DNA of 64,000 bases from Caulobacter sp. SL161 (GTDB taxonomy: Bacteria; Pseudomonadota; Alphaproteobacteria; Caulobacterales; Caulobacteraceae), in contig NZ_JAPPRA010000001.1 in the NCBI RefSeq assembly GCF_026672375.1, positions 3,534,001 to 3,598,000 of the forward strand. Reading direction: 5' to 3'. How positions within the stretch are numbered: position 1 is the first letter of the stretch; the number at the start of each line of letters is the position of its first letter. The position numbers and the translations under genes were made by a program. Of the stretch, positions 19,865-27,417 are shown one piece after another. Under the pieces are notes generated by a model. It did no database searches. It worked only from the letters and a program-made list of their open reading frames with translations, and was not told where the DNA came from.

Positions 19865-19975
19865 AGCCTTTAGCCTGAAATCGGAATCGATTTCAGGCGT
19901 TAAAAAGGCTTTAAATCAGATACTTAGAGCGTGAGAATAGCCGAAACCGGTTCCCACTTTCGGCCTCACGCTCTG
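19863..19975. repeat. Two tandem REP-like palindromes
   Basis: The first contains GCCTGAAATCGGAATCGATTTCAGGC; the second runs AGAGCGTGAGAATAGCCG to CGGCCTCACGCTCT. Such elements are typical alphaproteobacterial REPs that act as transcript ends. They separate the hybrid kinase from the convergent membrane operon. Confidence 0.65.
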
Positions 19976-19980
19976 ACGGT

Positions 19981-20316
19981 TCAGGCCCGGTCGCCCAGCA
20001 GCACCTGGCGGATGTCGCCCTTCGATCGCGAGAGGGCGATCAGCAGATAGATCGACAGGAACAGCATCCCGCCGAACACCGCCAGCACGCCCAGGCCCAG
20101 GGCGGCGGGGCGGAACCGGCCGCGCCATGAGACCCACAGGCCCGACAGCAGAAGAAAGCAGAAGAAGTCCAGATTGAACTGCCCCGGCCAGCCCATGGCC
20201 GCCATGTCGCCGAAGAAGATCGGGACGAGGTTCCAGCCATGGTTGGCGATGGTGACGCTGGTGTAGCCGACGATCACCGTCAGGCAGGTCAGCAGGAACA
20301 GGCGGAACGGGATCAT
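19981..20316 (-). CDS. Membrane protein of TetR-controlled pair
   Basis: 111 residues from ATG 20316 with three hydrophobic helices: FLLTCLTVIVGYTSVTIA, FFCFLLLSGLWVSW and ALGLGVLAVFGGMLFLSIYLLIA. The C-terminal tail (SRSKGDIRQVLLGDRA) is basic and cytosolic. No family is recognised with confidence. Its ATG overlaps the stop of the upstream gene (ATGA), so it is translationally coupled to it. Confidence 0.72.
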   Translation of the reverse strand: MIPFRLFLLTCLTVIVGYTSVTIANHGWNLVPIFFGDMAAMGWPGQFNLDFFCFLLLSGLWVSWRGRFRPAALGLGVLAVFGGMLFLSIYLLIALSRSKGDIRQVLLGDRA

Positions 20317-20729
20317 CGGGCGCTCTCTTTTGACGGGGTGATCAGGCGGGCTTCCAGGAACAGGCAGCGGGCGGTCATGGCCAGAAGGCCGATCGAGCCG
20401 CTGGCCAGCACGGCCAGCATCCACGGGATCGGCCGCATGCCCACGGCCCGGGCCCGCGGCAGCAGGAGGGCGGTGGCGGTTCCGGCGGCCAGCAGCAGGT
20501 CGCACCAGATCTGAGCGCCCCACGGCCCGCGCAGGTGCTCGTTCCAGAAGCCGAGCGGCCCGGCCTTGGCGACGACATCGACGGTCAGGGCCAGGAAGAT
20601 CACTGACAGGGTCGCCGGGATCATCCAGGCCTGCGGGCCGAGCTTGGGTTTCAGCGCCATGACCCCAAAGGCGGCCAGCAAGCCGAGGGCTGCGCCGGCG
20701 GGCAGGATAGCGTACACGGACTCAGGCAT
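20313..20729 (-). CDS. Membrane protein, first gene of TetR-controlled pair
   Basis: 138 residues with four hydrophobic helices. Not clearly assignable; topology resembles small DUF-type integral proteins. It lies directly behind two palindromic operators facing a TetR gene, the usual layout in which a repressor controls its neighbour. A role in resistance or lipid/hydrophobe handling is only suggested by that layout. Confidence 0.75.
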   Translation of the reverse strand: MPESVYAILPAGAALGLLAAFGVMALKPKLGPQAWMIPATLSVIFLALTVDVVAKAGPLGFWNEHLRGPWGAQIWCDLLLAAGTATALLLPRARAVGMRPIPWMLAVLASGSIGLLAMTARCLFLEARLITPSKESAR

Positions 20730-20737
20730 GGGAACCT

Positions 20738-20757
20738 CATGTAGCGATTGCTACATG
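20738..20757. promoter_or_regulatory. Palindromic operator 1 (TetR-type)
   Basis: A perfect 20-base inverted repeat, CATGTAGCGATTGCTACATG, in the 68-base gap between the divergent TetR gene and the membrane operon. It shares TGTAGCG..GCTACA with operator 2. Confidence 0.8.
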
Positions 20758-20766
20758 ACTAGCGTA

Positions 20767-20784
20767 TTGTAGCGGTCGCTACAA
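20767..20784. promoter_or_regulatory. Palindromic operator 2 (TetR-type)
   Basis: Second copy, TTGTAGCGGTCGCTACAA, 28 bp centre-to-centre from the first. The common core is TGTAGCG-n2-CGCTACA-like. Twin sites in a divergent gap are typical of autoregulating TetR repressors. Confidence 0.8.
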
Positions 20785-20797
20785 CCGGAAAGGCGGC

Positions 20798-21352
20798 ATG
20801 AACGTTCGGGACGAACAGCGCGCGCGCGTGATCGCGGCCCTGGCCGACCACCTGCTGGCCACGGGCCTGTCCCAGGCCAGCCTGCGCCAGCTGGCGGCGG
20901 CGGCCGGGGTCAGCGACCGGATGCTGCTCTACTACTTCGTCGACAAGACCGAGGTCCTGGCCCTGGCCATGCAGAGCCTGGCCGGCGGCATGGCCGCGCA
21001 GCTCGAAACCGCCCTGCCCGCCGACCAGCGCCTGTCGCAGGCCGCCCTGACCGCCAAGGCCGCGCGCCTGGTGGTCGATCCGGTCTTCCGCCCGTTCATG
21101 CGACTGTGGATCGAGGCCATCGCCGCGGCCGCGCGCGAGGAGCCGCCGTTCGCCGACATCGCCCGCCAGATCGGCGAAGGGTTCCTGGTCTGGATCGAGG
21201 CGCGGCTGGACCCGGCGCTCGTTCCCGACCCGCCCGGCGCGGCGGCGACCATCCTGGCCCTGCTGGACGGCCTGGCCTTGCTGGAAGTCTGCGGCGGCGA
21301 GGATCGCGTCCAGAAGGCCGTGGCGGCCCTGGAAGCCGCGAGTCTGGGGTAG
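20798..21352 (+). CDS. TetR family transcriptional regulator
   Basis: 184 residues. N-terminal helix-turn-helix spans about residues 10-50 (VIAALADHLLATGLSQASLRQLAAAAGVSDRMLLYYFVDKTEVL), followed by a helical ligand/dimer domain. Two operators lie immediately upstream. It presumably represses itself and the divergent membrane pair and is released by a small hydrophobic inducer, inferred from the family. Single gene; the next gene starts 42 bases later with its own start context. Confidence 0.9.
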   Translation: MNVRDEQRARVIAALADHLLATGLSQASLRQLAAAAGVSDRMLLYYFVDKTEVLALAMQSLAGGMAAQLETALPADQRLSQAALTAKAARLVVDPVFRPFMRLWIEAIAAAAREEPPFADIARQIGEGFLVWIEARLDPALVPDPPGAAATILALLDGLALLEVCGGEDRVQKAVAALEAASLG

Positions 21353-21394
21353 CGACCGCTTTCGCTGGGCGCCGTGAGAGCCCATATCCCAGGC

Positions 21395-21766
21395 ATGGCC
21401 TCTGCAACCGCCCAAGACCCGCGCCTGACCGTCTGGTTCGACGGCGCCTGTCCCTTGTGCCTGCGCGAGATCGCCTTGATGAAGCGCCTGGATCGCCGGG
21501 GCGCGATCCAGTTCATCGACGTCGCCGGCGAGGAGGCTGTCTGCCCGATCGATCGCGCCGAACTGCTGGCCCGCTTCCACGCCCGCGAGGACGGCCAGCT
21601 GTTGTCCGGCGCGGCGGCCTTCGCGGCCATGTGGCGGGCTATCCCGCTGCTGCGCCCCTTCGGCCTTGCGGCCCGCGCGCCCTGGGCGCTGAAGATCCTG
21701 GACGCGCTTTACGTGCGCTTCCTGCGGGTGCGCCCGCGCCTGCAGCGGCTGGTCGCTGGGCGATAG
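21395..21766 (+). CDS. DCC-type thiol-disulfide oxidoreductase (DUF393)
   Basis: 123 residues from ATG 21395; an upstream GTG at 21374 is possible. The N-terminal VWFDGACPLCLREIALM carries the DxxCPLC motif that defines the DCC family, with a later DVAGEEA and hydrophobic stretches. DCC proteins resemble thioredoxin folds with a CxxC-like motif and are thought to act in thiol-disulfide exchange. It may be transcribed with the TetR gene, but the two are separated by 42 bases. Confidence 0.82.
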   Translation: MASATAQDPRLTVWFDGACPLCLREIALMKRLDRRGAIQFIDVAGEEAVCPIDRAELLARFHAREDGQLLSGAAAFAAMWRAIPLLRPFGLAARAPWALKILDALYVRFLRVRPRLQRLVAGR

Positions 21767-21767
21767 C

Positions 21768-22796
21768 CTATTCCGCCGGCTCCATCGGCGTCGGGTCGCC
21801 GTCGTGCGAGATCAGCACGGCCAGCCACCGCAGATCGTCGTACTGAGCCAAGGCGTACATCAGGGCCAGGGTCAGCGGGATGGCCAGGAAGGCGCCCGGC
21901 ACGCCCCACAGAACGGTCCACATGCCCACCGCGATCAGACTGGCCGCCGGATCGATGTTCTGACTGTCGGCCTGCATCTTGGGCAGGACCAGATTGCCGA
22001 CGATCGACGACACCACCTGGATGCCGACGAAGATCGCGATCGCCGGCGTCAGGGTGGGGAACTGCAGCAGGGCGAACAGGGTGGGGCCCACGCTGCCGGC
22101 CAGCACCCCCAGCACCGGCAGGTAGGCGAAGAGGAAGATCACCAGGCTCCAGAACAGGGCGCTCTCCAGGCCCACGGCCCGCATCACCACCCAAGATCCG
22201 AAGGCGATCATCAGGCCGGTGATCGACTGGACGTACATATAGCGCTCGACGCCCGAAAAGCTGCGCTCCAGCACCATGGCCAGGCCCTGGCCGCCGCGCG
22301 AGGCGACGATCTGGTCGACGCGCTTCTGGATCATCGGCTTGGACAACAACAGGAAGAACAGGAAGATGAGGGTCAGGCCCAGGCCCGCCGAGGCGTTCTG
22401 CACGCTGGTCAAAAGCCCGTCCGCCAGGGGGCCCAACTCGATCTTCTGAGCCAGGGCCGCCAAGCTCATCACACCGCCTCCCGGAAGATGGATCAGCGCC
22501 AGCAGTTGGTCGATCCGGGCCATCATGGCCGGCATACGCTCGACGATGCGCGCCGCGCCGCCGATCACCACGGCCATGCCGGCCACGATGATCCCGCCGA
22601 CGATCACGGCCGTGATCGCGAACACCATCCACGGCCGCGCCTTGGGCAAGAGCCGCACGACCCGGTCGCTGAGCGACGTGATCAGGATGGCCAGAACCAG
22701 CGCGAGGGTGAACGGCCAGAGCACGGCGCTGAACACGTACAGCAGGCCCGCCGCCACGGCGAAGTTCACCAGGAACGAAGCGCCCGTCTTGCTCAC
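21768..22796 (-). CDS. AI-2E family transporter (PerM/YhhT-like)
   Basis: 342 residues with eight or so TM helices. N-terminal VLWPFTLALVLAILITSLSDRVV and C-terminal LPVLGVLAGSVGPTLFALLQFP with WGVPGAFLAIPLT match the family once called permeases of the PerM type. Members have been linked to export of quorum signals or Na+/H+ antiport; which applies here cannot be told. It is convergent with the DCC gene, their ends only one base apart. Confidence 0.88.
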   Translation of the reverse strand: MSKTGASFLVNFAVAAGLLYVFSAVLWPFTLALVLAILITSLSDRVVRLLPKARPWMVFAITAVIVGGIIVAGMAVVIGGAARIVERMPAMMARIDQLLALIHLPGGGVMSLAALAQKIELGPLADGLLTSVQNASAGLGLTLIFLFFLLLSKPMIQKRVDQIVASRGGQGLAMVLERSFSGVERYMYVQSITGLMIAFGSWVVMRAVGLESALFWSLVIFLFAYLPVLGVLAGSVGPTLFALLQFPTLTPAIAIFVGIQVVSSIVGNLVLPKMQADSQNIDPAASLIAVGMWTVLWGVPGAFLAIPLTLALMYALAQYDDLRWLAVLISHDGDPTPMEPAE

Positions 22797-22872
22797 TTGG
22801 CCCCCACGCGGAAATCCAGGGCGGACCTCGCCCTCAACGAGGGGGGCTCTAGCATTTCCGCAAGGGAAAGCG

Positions 22873-23493
22873 CTACCGCCAGGCGTAGTTGAAGCTGACG
22901 CTGATCCGCTGCTCGTCGGCCTGGTTGGGCGTCACCTCGTGGCGCAGCCAGCTCTCCCACATCAGGATCGCGCCCGGTGAGGGCTTCACATAGACGAAGG
23001 GCTGCAGGCTCTCAGGCGCGTCGGCCTCGCGGGTCGGGGCGGCCATCATCATCGGCAGGCGCGGGTCCTCGAACTTGATGGCCGAGGCGCCCGGCGGGAT
23101 GGTCACATAGACCGTGCCGGAAATGACGCTGTGGGGGTGGATGTGGCCGGTGTGCTGGCCGCCGGGCTCCAGGATGTTGATCCAGAAGCTGTCCATCACC
23201 AGCTTGCCCGCCCCGAGGTCAAAGCACAGCGTCTTGGCGAAGGCGGCCGCGTGCTTGTCGAGCTTCTTCTTGAGGTCCGCGAACAGGCTGTCGCGCAGCG
23301 GCAGGTCGTTCAGCGAGGCGTAGGAAGTGTAGCCCAGATACCCCTTGTTATAGGCCCAGGCTTGCCCCGCCTCGTCCTCCTCGGCGATGGCGATACAGGC
23401 GTCGTGCAGGTCGTCGATGAAGGCGTCGAACCCCTTCTCGCCGGCCAGGCTGGCTTCATAGAGCGGGGTGACGAACAGGCTGCGCGTGGTCAT
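22873..23493 (-). CDS. 2OG-Fe(II) oxygenase-like protein (TIGR02466 type)
   Basis: 206 residues from ATG 23493. The core is a double-stranded beta-helix: HTGHIHPHSVISGTVYVTIPPGA supplies the metal-binding His, and ILMWESWLRHEVTPN the distal His with RISVSFNYAW providing the 2-oxoglutarate Arg. Such proteins hydroxylate or oxidise an unidentified substrate. A longer frame to 23580 exists but the extension is not conserved-looking. Confidence 0.78.
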   Translation of the reverse strand: MTTRSLFVTPLYEASLAGEKGFDAFIDDLHDACIAIAEEDEAGQAWAYNKGYLGYTSYASLNDLPLRDSLFADLKKKLDKHAAAFAKTLCFDLGAGKLVMDSFWINILEPGGQHTGHIHPHSVISGTVYVTIPPGASAIKFEDPRLPMMMAAPTREADAPESLQPFVYVKPSPGAILMWESWLRHEVTPNQADEQRISVSFNYAWR

Positions 23494-23546
23494 GGCGGGG
23501 TCATAGCGCGATTGACGCCCGAGCACGAAGAGAACATAGTCAGAAC

Positions 23547-23813
23547 ATGGCCGCGAGCATAACCCCGAAGATGGACGCATCGTCCGCCCAGGCCGCCGAG
23601 CAAGGCGTCGAAGTCTTCGCGCAGCAGCCGCCTTTCGTGGAACGCCCCGGCTTTGAGGACAATGAGGCCCATTGGGACGACGTCCAGCGCATCGCGGAAG
23701 AGACCGAGCGTGATGGCGGCATTCCGCTAGAGGACGTCATTCGCTGGGTGGAGTCGTGGGATACGGACACCGAACTCCCCCCGCCTGAACCGCGGCCGCG
23801 AAACGCTGGATGA
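23547..23813 (+). CDS. Antitoxin-like protein paired with ParE toxin
   Basis: 88 residues. No clear ribbon-helix-helix was seen, but the C-terminal GGIPLEDVIRWVESWDTDTELPPPEPRP is typical of small antitoxin/CopG-associated proteins that sit in front of ParE toxins; the acidic, Pro-rich C terminus is what usually wraps the toxin. The first ~35 residues look disordered. Its TGA overlaps the toxin ATG by four bases (ATGA), the usual coupling in toxin-antitoxin pairs. Confidence 0.7.
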   Translation: MAASITPKMDASSAQAAEQGVEVFAQQPPFVERPGFEDNEAHWDDVQRIAEETERDGGIPLEDVIRWVESWDTDTELPPPEPRPRNAG

Positions 23814-24088
23814 GAACAGTCGAAATCTCGGCGGCGGCCCGCCGAGACATCGAGTATCTGCGGGCCTGGCTGGCGGCTCGCGCACCGAACGCCTCTAGAC
23901 GCGCGGTCCGGCTGATCCTCGCGACCGCCGCGACGCTCGCTGAGTTTCCAGAGCGTGGGCGCTTGATCCGCAACAATCAGAGAGAGCTCACCGTCCGATT
24001 CAGCTCGACCGGCTATGTCTTGCGATATGTCATCCATGCCGAGCGGGTCACGCTGTCGCGCGTCTTCCACAGCCTGGAACGTCGCTGA
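23810..24088 (+). CDS. ParE/RelE-type toxin
   Basis: 92 residues with the ParE fold signature: [17 protein letters not shown], a central [11 protein letters not shown], and [30 protein letters not shown]. ParE toxins poison gyrase; RelE toxins cut mRNA. The lack of obvious RelE catalytic residues favours ParE. It ends 28 bases before the uvrC start. Confidence 0.85.
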   Translation: MRTVEISAAARRDIEYLRAWLAARAPNASRRAVRLILATAATLAEFPERGRLIRNNQRELTVRFSSTGYVLRYVIHAERVTLSRVFHSLERR

Positions 24089-24116
24089 ACGCCTCGGACT
24101 CGCCTATATCTGCCCC

Positions 24117-26033
24117 GTGACCGACACCCCCGCCTCCGACACCGACGCCGCCCGCCAGCCGCCCGCCCTCTCCGGCGCCGCCCTGATCAAGGACGAGGTC
24201 ACGCGCCTGCCCGACGCGCCGGGCGTCTATCGCATGATCGGCGAGGGCGACGAGGTGCTCTATGTCGGCAAGGCCAAGAGCCTGAAGAAGCGCGTCGTCC
24301 AGTACGCGCAGGGCCGCTTCCACACCAACCGCATCGCCCACATGGTCGACGCCACGCGGTCGATGGAGTTCGTCACCACCCGCACCGAAGCCGACGCGCT
24401 CCTGCTCGAGATCAACCTGATCAAGTCGCTGAAGCCCCGCTTCAACGTGCTGCTGCGCGACGACAAGAGCTTTCCCGAGATCGTCATCCGCCGCGACCAC
24501 GACGCGCCGCAACTGCGGAAACACCGCGGCGCCCACACGATCAAGGGCGACTATTTCGGCCCGTTCGCCAGCGCCTGGGCGGTGAACCGCACGCTGAACA
24601 CCTTGCAGAAGGCGTTCCTGCTCCGCTCGTGCAGCGACAGCGTCTATGACAGCCGCGACCGGCCCTGCATGCTCTACCAGATCAAGCGCTGCGCAGCCCC
24701 CTGCACCGGCCTGATCGGCAAGGACGACTACCAGGCCCTGGTCGACCAGGCCGAGGCGTTCCTGCGGGGCAAGTCCCGCGCGGTGATGGCCAGCATGGCC
24801 AAGCAGATGGAAGAGGCCGCCGAAGAGCTGGAGTTCGAACGCGCCGCCCGCCTGCGCGACCGCATCCGCGCCCTCTCGGCCGTGGCCCAGGAGACCCAGA
24901 TCAACCCCGAGACCGTCGAGGAGGCCGACGTCGTCGCCCTGCACGTCGAGGGCGGCCAGGCCTGCGTGCAGGTGTTCTTCTTCCGCGCCGGCCAGAACTG
25001 GGGCAACCGCGCCTACTTCCCCCGCATAACGGGGAACGCGGACGAGTCCGAGGACGAAACCGTCACCGAAGAGCAGCGGATCATCACCGCGTTCCTGGGC
25101 CAGTTCTATGACGACAAGCCGATCCCGCGCCTGATCCTGGCCAATGTCCAACCGGCCGAGAGCGAACTCTTGTCCGAGGCCTTCGCCCTGAAGAGCGGCC
25201 GCAAGGTCGAGATCAGCGTGCCCAAGCGCGGCGAGAAAGCCGACCTCGTCCAGCACGCCCTGACCAACGCCAAGGAGGCGCTGGGCCGCAAGATGGCCGA
25301 AGGCTCGGCCCAGACCAAGCTGCTGGCCGGGGTCGCCGAGGCCTTCAAGCTGGACGCCCCGCCGGAGCGGATCGAGGTCTATGACAACAGCCACATCCAG
25401 GGCACCAACGCCGTCGGCGGCATGATCGTGGCCGGCCCCGAAGGCTTCATGAAGGGCCAGTACCGCAAGTTCAACATCAAGAGCACCGAGCTCACGCCCG
25501 GCGACGACTACGGCATGATGAAGGAGGTGCTGCGCCGCCGCTTCGCGCGCCTCGTGAAGGAAGAGGAAGAGGGCGACGACGCCAATCGCCCCGACCTTGT
25601 CCTGGTCGACGGCGGCAAGGGCCAGCTGGACGCGGCGCTGGAGATCATGGCCGATCTCGGCGTCGACGACATCGCCGTCGTGGGCGTGGCCAAGGGGCCG
25701 GACCGCGACGCCGGCCTGGAGCGGTTCTTCATCCCCGGCCAGACCCCGTTCATGCTCGAGCCCAAGTCGCCGGTTCTGTACTACCTGCAACGGCTGCGCG
25801 ACGAGGCCCACCGCTTTGCGATCGGCGCCCACCGCACCCGCCGCAGCATGGACCTGAAGAAAAACCCCCTCGACGAGATCGAGGGGGTGGGTCCCGGCCG
25901 CAAGAAGGCTCTGCTGCACGCCTTCGGCTCAGCCAAGGGCGTGGGCCGGGCCAGCGTCGAGGATCTCGTCAAGGTCGACGGCGTCAGCCAGGCCCTGGCC
26001 GAGCGGATCTTCGGGTTCTTCCGGAGGGGGTAG
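24117..26033 (+). CDS. uvrC: Excinuclease ABC subunit C (UvrC)
   Basis: 638 residues from GTG 24117. N-terminal GIY-YIG nuclease ([28 protein letters not shown]), a cysteine region, UVR motif ([20 protein letters not shown]) for UvrB contact, the RNase-H-like nuclease ([25 protein letters not shown]) and a C-terminal helix-hairpin-helix pair. It makes the two incisions of nucleotide-excision repair. The GTG gives the usual start; the frame is open further up to 24015, inside the toxin gene. The 3' end meets a hairpin repeat. Confidence 0.96.
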   Translation: MTDTPASDTDAARQPPALSGAALIKDEVTRLPDAPGVYRMIGEGDEVLYVGKAKSLKKRVVQYAQGRFHTNRIAHMVDATRSMEFVTTRTEADALLLEINLIKSLKPRFNVLLRDDKSFPEIVIRRDHDAPQLRKHRGAHTIKGDYFGPFASAWAVNRTLNTLQKAFLLRSCSDSVYDSRDRPCMLYQIKRCAAPCTGLIGKDDYQALVDQAEAFLRGKSRAVMASMAKQMEEAAEELEFERAARLRDRIRALSAVAQETQINPETVEEADVVALHVEGGQACVQVFFFRAGQNWGNRAYFPRITGNADESEDETVTEEQRIITAFLGQFYDDKPIPRLILANVQPAESELLSEAFALKSGRKVEISVPKRGEKADLVQHALTNAKEALGRKMAEGSAQTKLLAGVAEAFKLDAPPERIEVYDNSHIQGTNAVGGMIVAGPEGFMKGQYRKFNIKSTELTPGDDYGMMKEVLRRRFARLVKEEEEGDDANRPDLVLVDGGKGQLDAALEIMADLGVDDIAVVGVAKGPDRDAGLERFFIPGQTPFMLEPKSPVLYYLQRLRDEAHRFAIGAHRTRRSMDLKKNPLDEIEGVGPGRKKALLHAFGSAKGVGRASVEDLVKVDGVSQALAERIFGFFRRG

Positions 26034-26062
26034 TCGGGCTCAAAGCCACCTCCCCATCTCGG

Positions 26063-26103
26063 TGTCATCCCGGACGACCCGGAGGGGCGATCCGGGATGA
26101 CAC
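26063..26103. repeat. GTGTCATCCCGGA inverted repeat
   Basis: Arms TGTCATCCCGGA and TCCGGGATGACA enclose 15 bases. It lies between the convergent uvrC and CZB genes and should end both transcripts. A larger copy of the family is at 54523-54636. Confidence 0.75.
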
Positions 26104-26110
26104 GAGATTT

Positions 26111-26470
26111 TTAAGCCGCCACCGTCGCAGCCGCCTTCATCCGCCGGAACGCGGCGTTGAGGTCGGCCAGGGCGTGGGCGAAGGGCGTGCCGTTGCGCAT
26201 CGCGCGCTGGGCCTCGACGGTGGCGCCGCGTTGGGCGAGCTCCGCCACCTCGCCCGCCCGCAGGTGGAACTCGCGGTGGGCTTCCAGCAGGTTCAGGAAC
26301 GCGTGGTTCCCCGCCCAGCGGCGCGAGCCCTCGCCATGCAGCCAGCAGCCGGTCGGGCACAGCCGGTCCGACTTCAGCTCGCGAGCGTCGAACGACCGCT
26401 GCTCGGAAATCGCCGCGCCGAGCGTCTCACGGATCAGGGTGTGTTGGTGTGCGTGTTCAAGGAAATCCAT
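26111..26470 (-). CDS. Stand-alone CZB zinc-binding domain protein
   Basis: 119 residues from ATG 26470 (MDFLEHAHQH); the upstream ATG at 26494 lacks a ribosome site. It carries the chemoreceptor zinc-binding signature: His in EHAHQHTLIRE, the CPTGCWLHGEG core with the zinc Cys, and the HREFHLRAGE pair. CZB domains bind Zn(II), sense zinc or oxidants, and normally sit on chemoreceptors or diguanylate cyclases. Here it is a free cytosolic protein, so it may act in trans on such a partner. Confidence 0.82.
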   Translation of the reverse strand: MDFLEHAHQHTLIRETLGAAISEQRSFDARELKSDRLCPTGCWLHGEGSRRWAGNHAFLNLLEAHREFHLRAGEVAELAQRGATVEAQRAMRNGTPFAHALADLNAAFRRMKAAATVAA

Positions 26471-26648
26471 GGCCAAACCTTTCGGTTCAAACATGGGTCG
26501 ATATGTCGCGTAACTTGGTTTCCGAACGGTTTCCGCGCCCGCCCTCTATCCACAGCTTGAGGCCGTTTTCCCCCGATTTGGGGAGGACGGGGCGCCGGAA
26601 GGACGACGCTCTCACCTGGCCGCCATCTGCCCCCTCCCTTCCCCCCAT

Positions 26649-26673
26649 GGAACCTCCGCCGCTGCGGGCCGTT
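26649..26673 (+). promoter_or_regulatory. EcfG/SigT-type promoter of sigU-like gene
   Basis: GGAAC at 26649-26653, then exactly 16 bases, then CGTT at 26670-26673. This matches the GGAAC-N16/17-CGTT consensus of the alphaproteobacterial general stress sigma factor. The start codon is 35 bases downstream with a GAGGAGG ribosome site. Confidence 0.85.
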
Positions 26674-26707
26674 GTTAAGGTCAAGCCGTGCCGAGGAGGC
26701 GCCCCCT

Positions 26708-27277
26708 ATGGACCAGCAGACTCAGAAGAGCTTCGAGCGTGACCTGATCGCCTTGATCCCCCACCTGCGGGCTTTCGCCCGGTCGCTCACCGGCAATGCA
26801 ACCGCGGCCGATGATCTGGCGCAGGAGGCCGTGGCCAAGGCCTGGGCCGGCCGGGGGAGCTTCACCATGGGCACCAACATGAAGGCCTGGACCTTCATGA
26901 TCCTGCGCAACCAGTTCTATTCCGACAAGCGCCGCAGCTGGCGCTCGGTGGCGCTGGACCAGGAGATGGCCGAGCGCACCCTGGTGGCCAACACCAACTT
27001 CGACAGCCCCATCGCGCTCGACGACCTGCGCCAGGCGATGCTGATGCTGCCCGAGAACCAGCGCGAGGCGCTGATCCTGATCGGGGCCGGCGGGTTCTCG
27101 TATGAAGAGGCCGCGCAGATGATCGGCGTGGCCGTCGGCACGGTGAAGAGCCGCGTCAGCCGCGCCCGCGCCGAGCTGATCCAGACCTTCGAGAGCGGCC
27201 ACTACGCCCGCGACGGCAAGCCGGCCGGCCAGGCCATGGCCTCGATGCTGCGCGATCTGGAGCGGCTGGCGGCGTAG
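26708..27277 (+). CDS. sigU: ECF RNA polymerase sigma factor, SigU-like
   Basis: 189 residues, the standard ECF length. Region 2 (LRAFARSLTGNATAADDLAQEAVAKAW, KAWTFMILRNQFYSDKRR) and region 4 (LPENQREALILIGAGGFSYEEAAQMIGVAVGTVKSRVSRARAEL) are intact. The upstream GGAAC-N16-CGTT promoter points to control by the general stress sigma factor. In Caulobacter crescentus the SigT paralog SigU is known to be SigT-dependent, so SigU is the leading identity; no PhyR or NepR gene is adjacent, which argues against this being SigT itself. Exact orthology is inferred. Confidence 0.82.
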   Translation: MDQQTQKSFERDLIALIPHLRAFARSLTGNATAADDLAQEAVAKAWAGRGSFTMGTNMKAWTFMILRNQFYSDKRRSWRSVALDQEMAERTLVANTNFDSPIALDDLRQAMLMLPENQREALILIGAGGFSYEEAAQMIGVAVGTVKSRVSRARAELIQTFESGHYARDGKPAGQAMASMLRDLERLAA

Positions 27278-27417
27278 GGGAAGCTTCCCGTCTCTTTCGG
27301 TCGGGGTCGTCCCGGGCGCGAGTGTGACGACGAATCTTCACTATTCGAAGTAGCCGCGATACGGTTTTCGCTACGGCGGGGCTCACGTTCGAGACACCCC
27401 ACCGGAGGTGAGCCAAC

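Noticed and set aside
24048-25919. 623-residue minus-strand open frame
   Set aside because: Fully antisense to uvrC; composition is that of a shadow frame and it has no start context.
27278-27417. Second stress promoter for the kinase beside sigU
   Set aside because: The 140-base gap contains no GGAAC followed by CGTT at 16-17 bases.
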